Source: Chloroflexota bacterium (GTDB taxonomy: Bacteria > Chloroflexota > Anaerolineae > UBA4142). From it: a DNA stretch of 5,453 nt. Shown here piece by piece: positions 4,956 to 5,453 of the stretch. A program made the position numbers and the translations under genes. The notes under the pieces were generated by a model. The model made no database searches. It was not told the DNA's origin and saw only the letters and a program-made list of their open reading frames with translations. Location: positions 1 to 5,453 of the forward strand of contig JACQGS010000026.1 of assembly GCA_016199405.1 (NCBI GenBank), read 5' to 3'. The number at the start of each line of letters is the position of its first letter. Positions within the stretch are counted from its first letter, which is position 1.

Positions 4956-5020
4956 TGCGGGTAGCGGGCAGCCGTGCTGCCCGGCGTGAACCGCCCAGCG
5001 CGGCTGGGCGACTACCCGCA
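4956..5020 (+). repeat. Three-way-junction palindromic element upstream of lysS (REP/MITE-like or cis-acting RNA)
   Basis: TGCGGGTAG (4956-4964) and CTACCCGCA (5012-5020) form a perfect 9-bp outer stem. Inside are two perfect 8-bp hairpins with three-base loops: 4965-4983 (CGGGCAGC, loop CGT) and 4992-5010 (CGCCCAGC, loop GCG). An 8-base linker separates them, with one unpaired base before the outer stem closes. The two hairpin arms are identical except at two adjacent pairs, which are swapped from G-C to C-G. The element ends 5 bases before the lysS Shine-Dalgarno sequence. It could be a dispersed repeat or a lysS leader structure; it does not look like a T-box or a lysine riboswitch. Confidence 0.75.
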
Positions 5021-5037
5021 ACATTGAGGAGCCACCG

Positions 5038-5453
5038 ATGACCAAAGAATTTACCGCGCGACTCAACGAACAAGAACAGCAACGCTACGAAAAATTAGCG
5101 CGCTTGCGCGCGCGCGGCATCGAGCCATACCCGCTGCGCACCACGCGCACGCACACCGCGCGCGAAGCGATCGACGCGTTCACGCGCGATGAAAAACTCG
5201 ACGGCGCGATCCTCGCGGGCCGCCTCGTCGCGTTCCGCGATATGGGCAAGCTGACCTTCGCGCACTTGCAAGACGGCAGCGGCAAAATTCAATTGATGTT
5301 TCGCAAAGATCAGGTCGGCGAAGACAATTATGCGGTGTTGCTCAAAGAGTACGATCTCGGCGATTACATTGGCGCGGAGGGCAATTTATTTCGCACGAAA
5401 ACCGGCGAGATCACACTGCAAGTGGCGCGCTTTCAACTCCTCGCAAAAACGCT
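5038..5453 (+). CDS. lysS: Lysyl-tRNA synthetase, class II (5' part, runs off the window)
   Basis: The first 138 residues of a class II lysine-tRNA ligase, which charges tRNA-Lys with lysine using ATP. The N-terminal helix (KEFTARLNEQEQQRYEKLARLRARGIEPYP) is the standard LysRS opening. From about residue 58 the OB-fold anticodon-binding domain begins: AGRLVAFRDMGKLTFAHLQDGSGKIQL, then YDLGDYIGAEGNLFRTKTGEITLQV, all typical of LysRS rather than AspRS or AsnRS. The catalytic domain with motifs 1-3 lies beyond the window, so completeness cannot be judged. GAGGAG (5026-5031) is a good Shine-Dalgarno sequence 6 bp before the ATG. greA lies upstream in the same direction, a pairing also seen in other bacteria such as many Firmicutes. 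Confidence 0.96.
   Translation, partial: MTKEFTARLNEQEQQRYEKLARLRARGIEPYPLRTTRTHTAREAIDAFTRDEKLDGAILAGRLVAFRDMGKLTFAHLQDGSGKIQLMFRKDQVGEDNYAVLLKEYDLGDYIGAEGNLFRTKTGEITLQVARFQLLAKT

Noticed and set aside
4956..5020. T-box or lysine riboswitch upstream of lysS
   Set aside because: The element is too short, has neither a T-box sequence nor an antiterminator, and does not have the five-helix lysine riboswitch layout.
1..5453. CRISPR array, tRNA, rRNA or insertion sequence
   Set aside because: No regularly spaced long repeats, no tRNA cloverleaf with the usual T-arm bases, no rRNA segments and no transposase frame were seen.

Overview
The window looks like a chromosomal housekeeping segment of a bacterium with moderately high GC and a strong preference for GCG/CGC codons. 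The gene set and the style of the proteins (a LysM-M23 peptidase, a minimal HicB, a long Rel with an RFKD-to-EFDD change, and greA followed by lysS) fit Chloroflexota, possibly an Anaerolineae-like lineage. That assignment is an inference from memory of protein style; no marker here proves it.

Layout, left to right. (1) A secreted LysM-LysM-M23 cell-wall peptidase on the minus strand (23-1240) has a good extended -10 promoter so close to the ATG that its mRNA is probably leaderless. (2) A divergent intergenic region (1241-1367) holds an AT palindrome and a short GC-rich REP-like hairpin between the two promoters. (3) On the plus strand, hicA (1368-1577), hicB (1579-1821) and a full-length (p)ppGpp synthetase/hydrolase gene (1832-3970) are packed with gaps of 1 and 10 bp behind one promoter. 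(4) A convergent small two-helix membrane protein gene lies on the minus strand (3978-4199). (5) A divergent region carries heptad repeats of the GGAGGTT/AACTTCC type that form a large imperfect inverted repeat. (6) greA (4430-4897) has a terminator-like hairpin plus six T's at the very 5' end of its predicted leader, and a classic strong terminator after the gene. (7) A 65-bp element with three-way-junction symmetry (4956-5020) comes next. (8) The 5' part of lysS (5038 to the window edge) follows.

Functional themes. rel (stringent response), greA (rescue of backtracked RNA polymerase) and lysS (lysyl-tRNA charging) all bear on how transcription and translation respond to amino-acid supply. 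The hicA mRNA-interferase toxin appears to be co-transcribed with rel. The most unusual parts are non-coding: the possible greA leader attenuator (compare E. coli GraL), the three-way-junction element whose two arms differ only by compensatory base pairs, and a degenerate heptad repeat family. That family includes ATGCGTA/ATTCGTA pairs sitting in the same orientation on the stop codons of two different genes.
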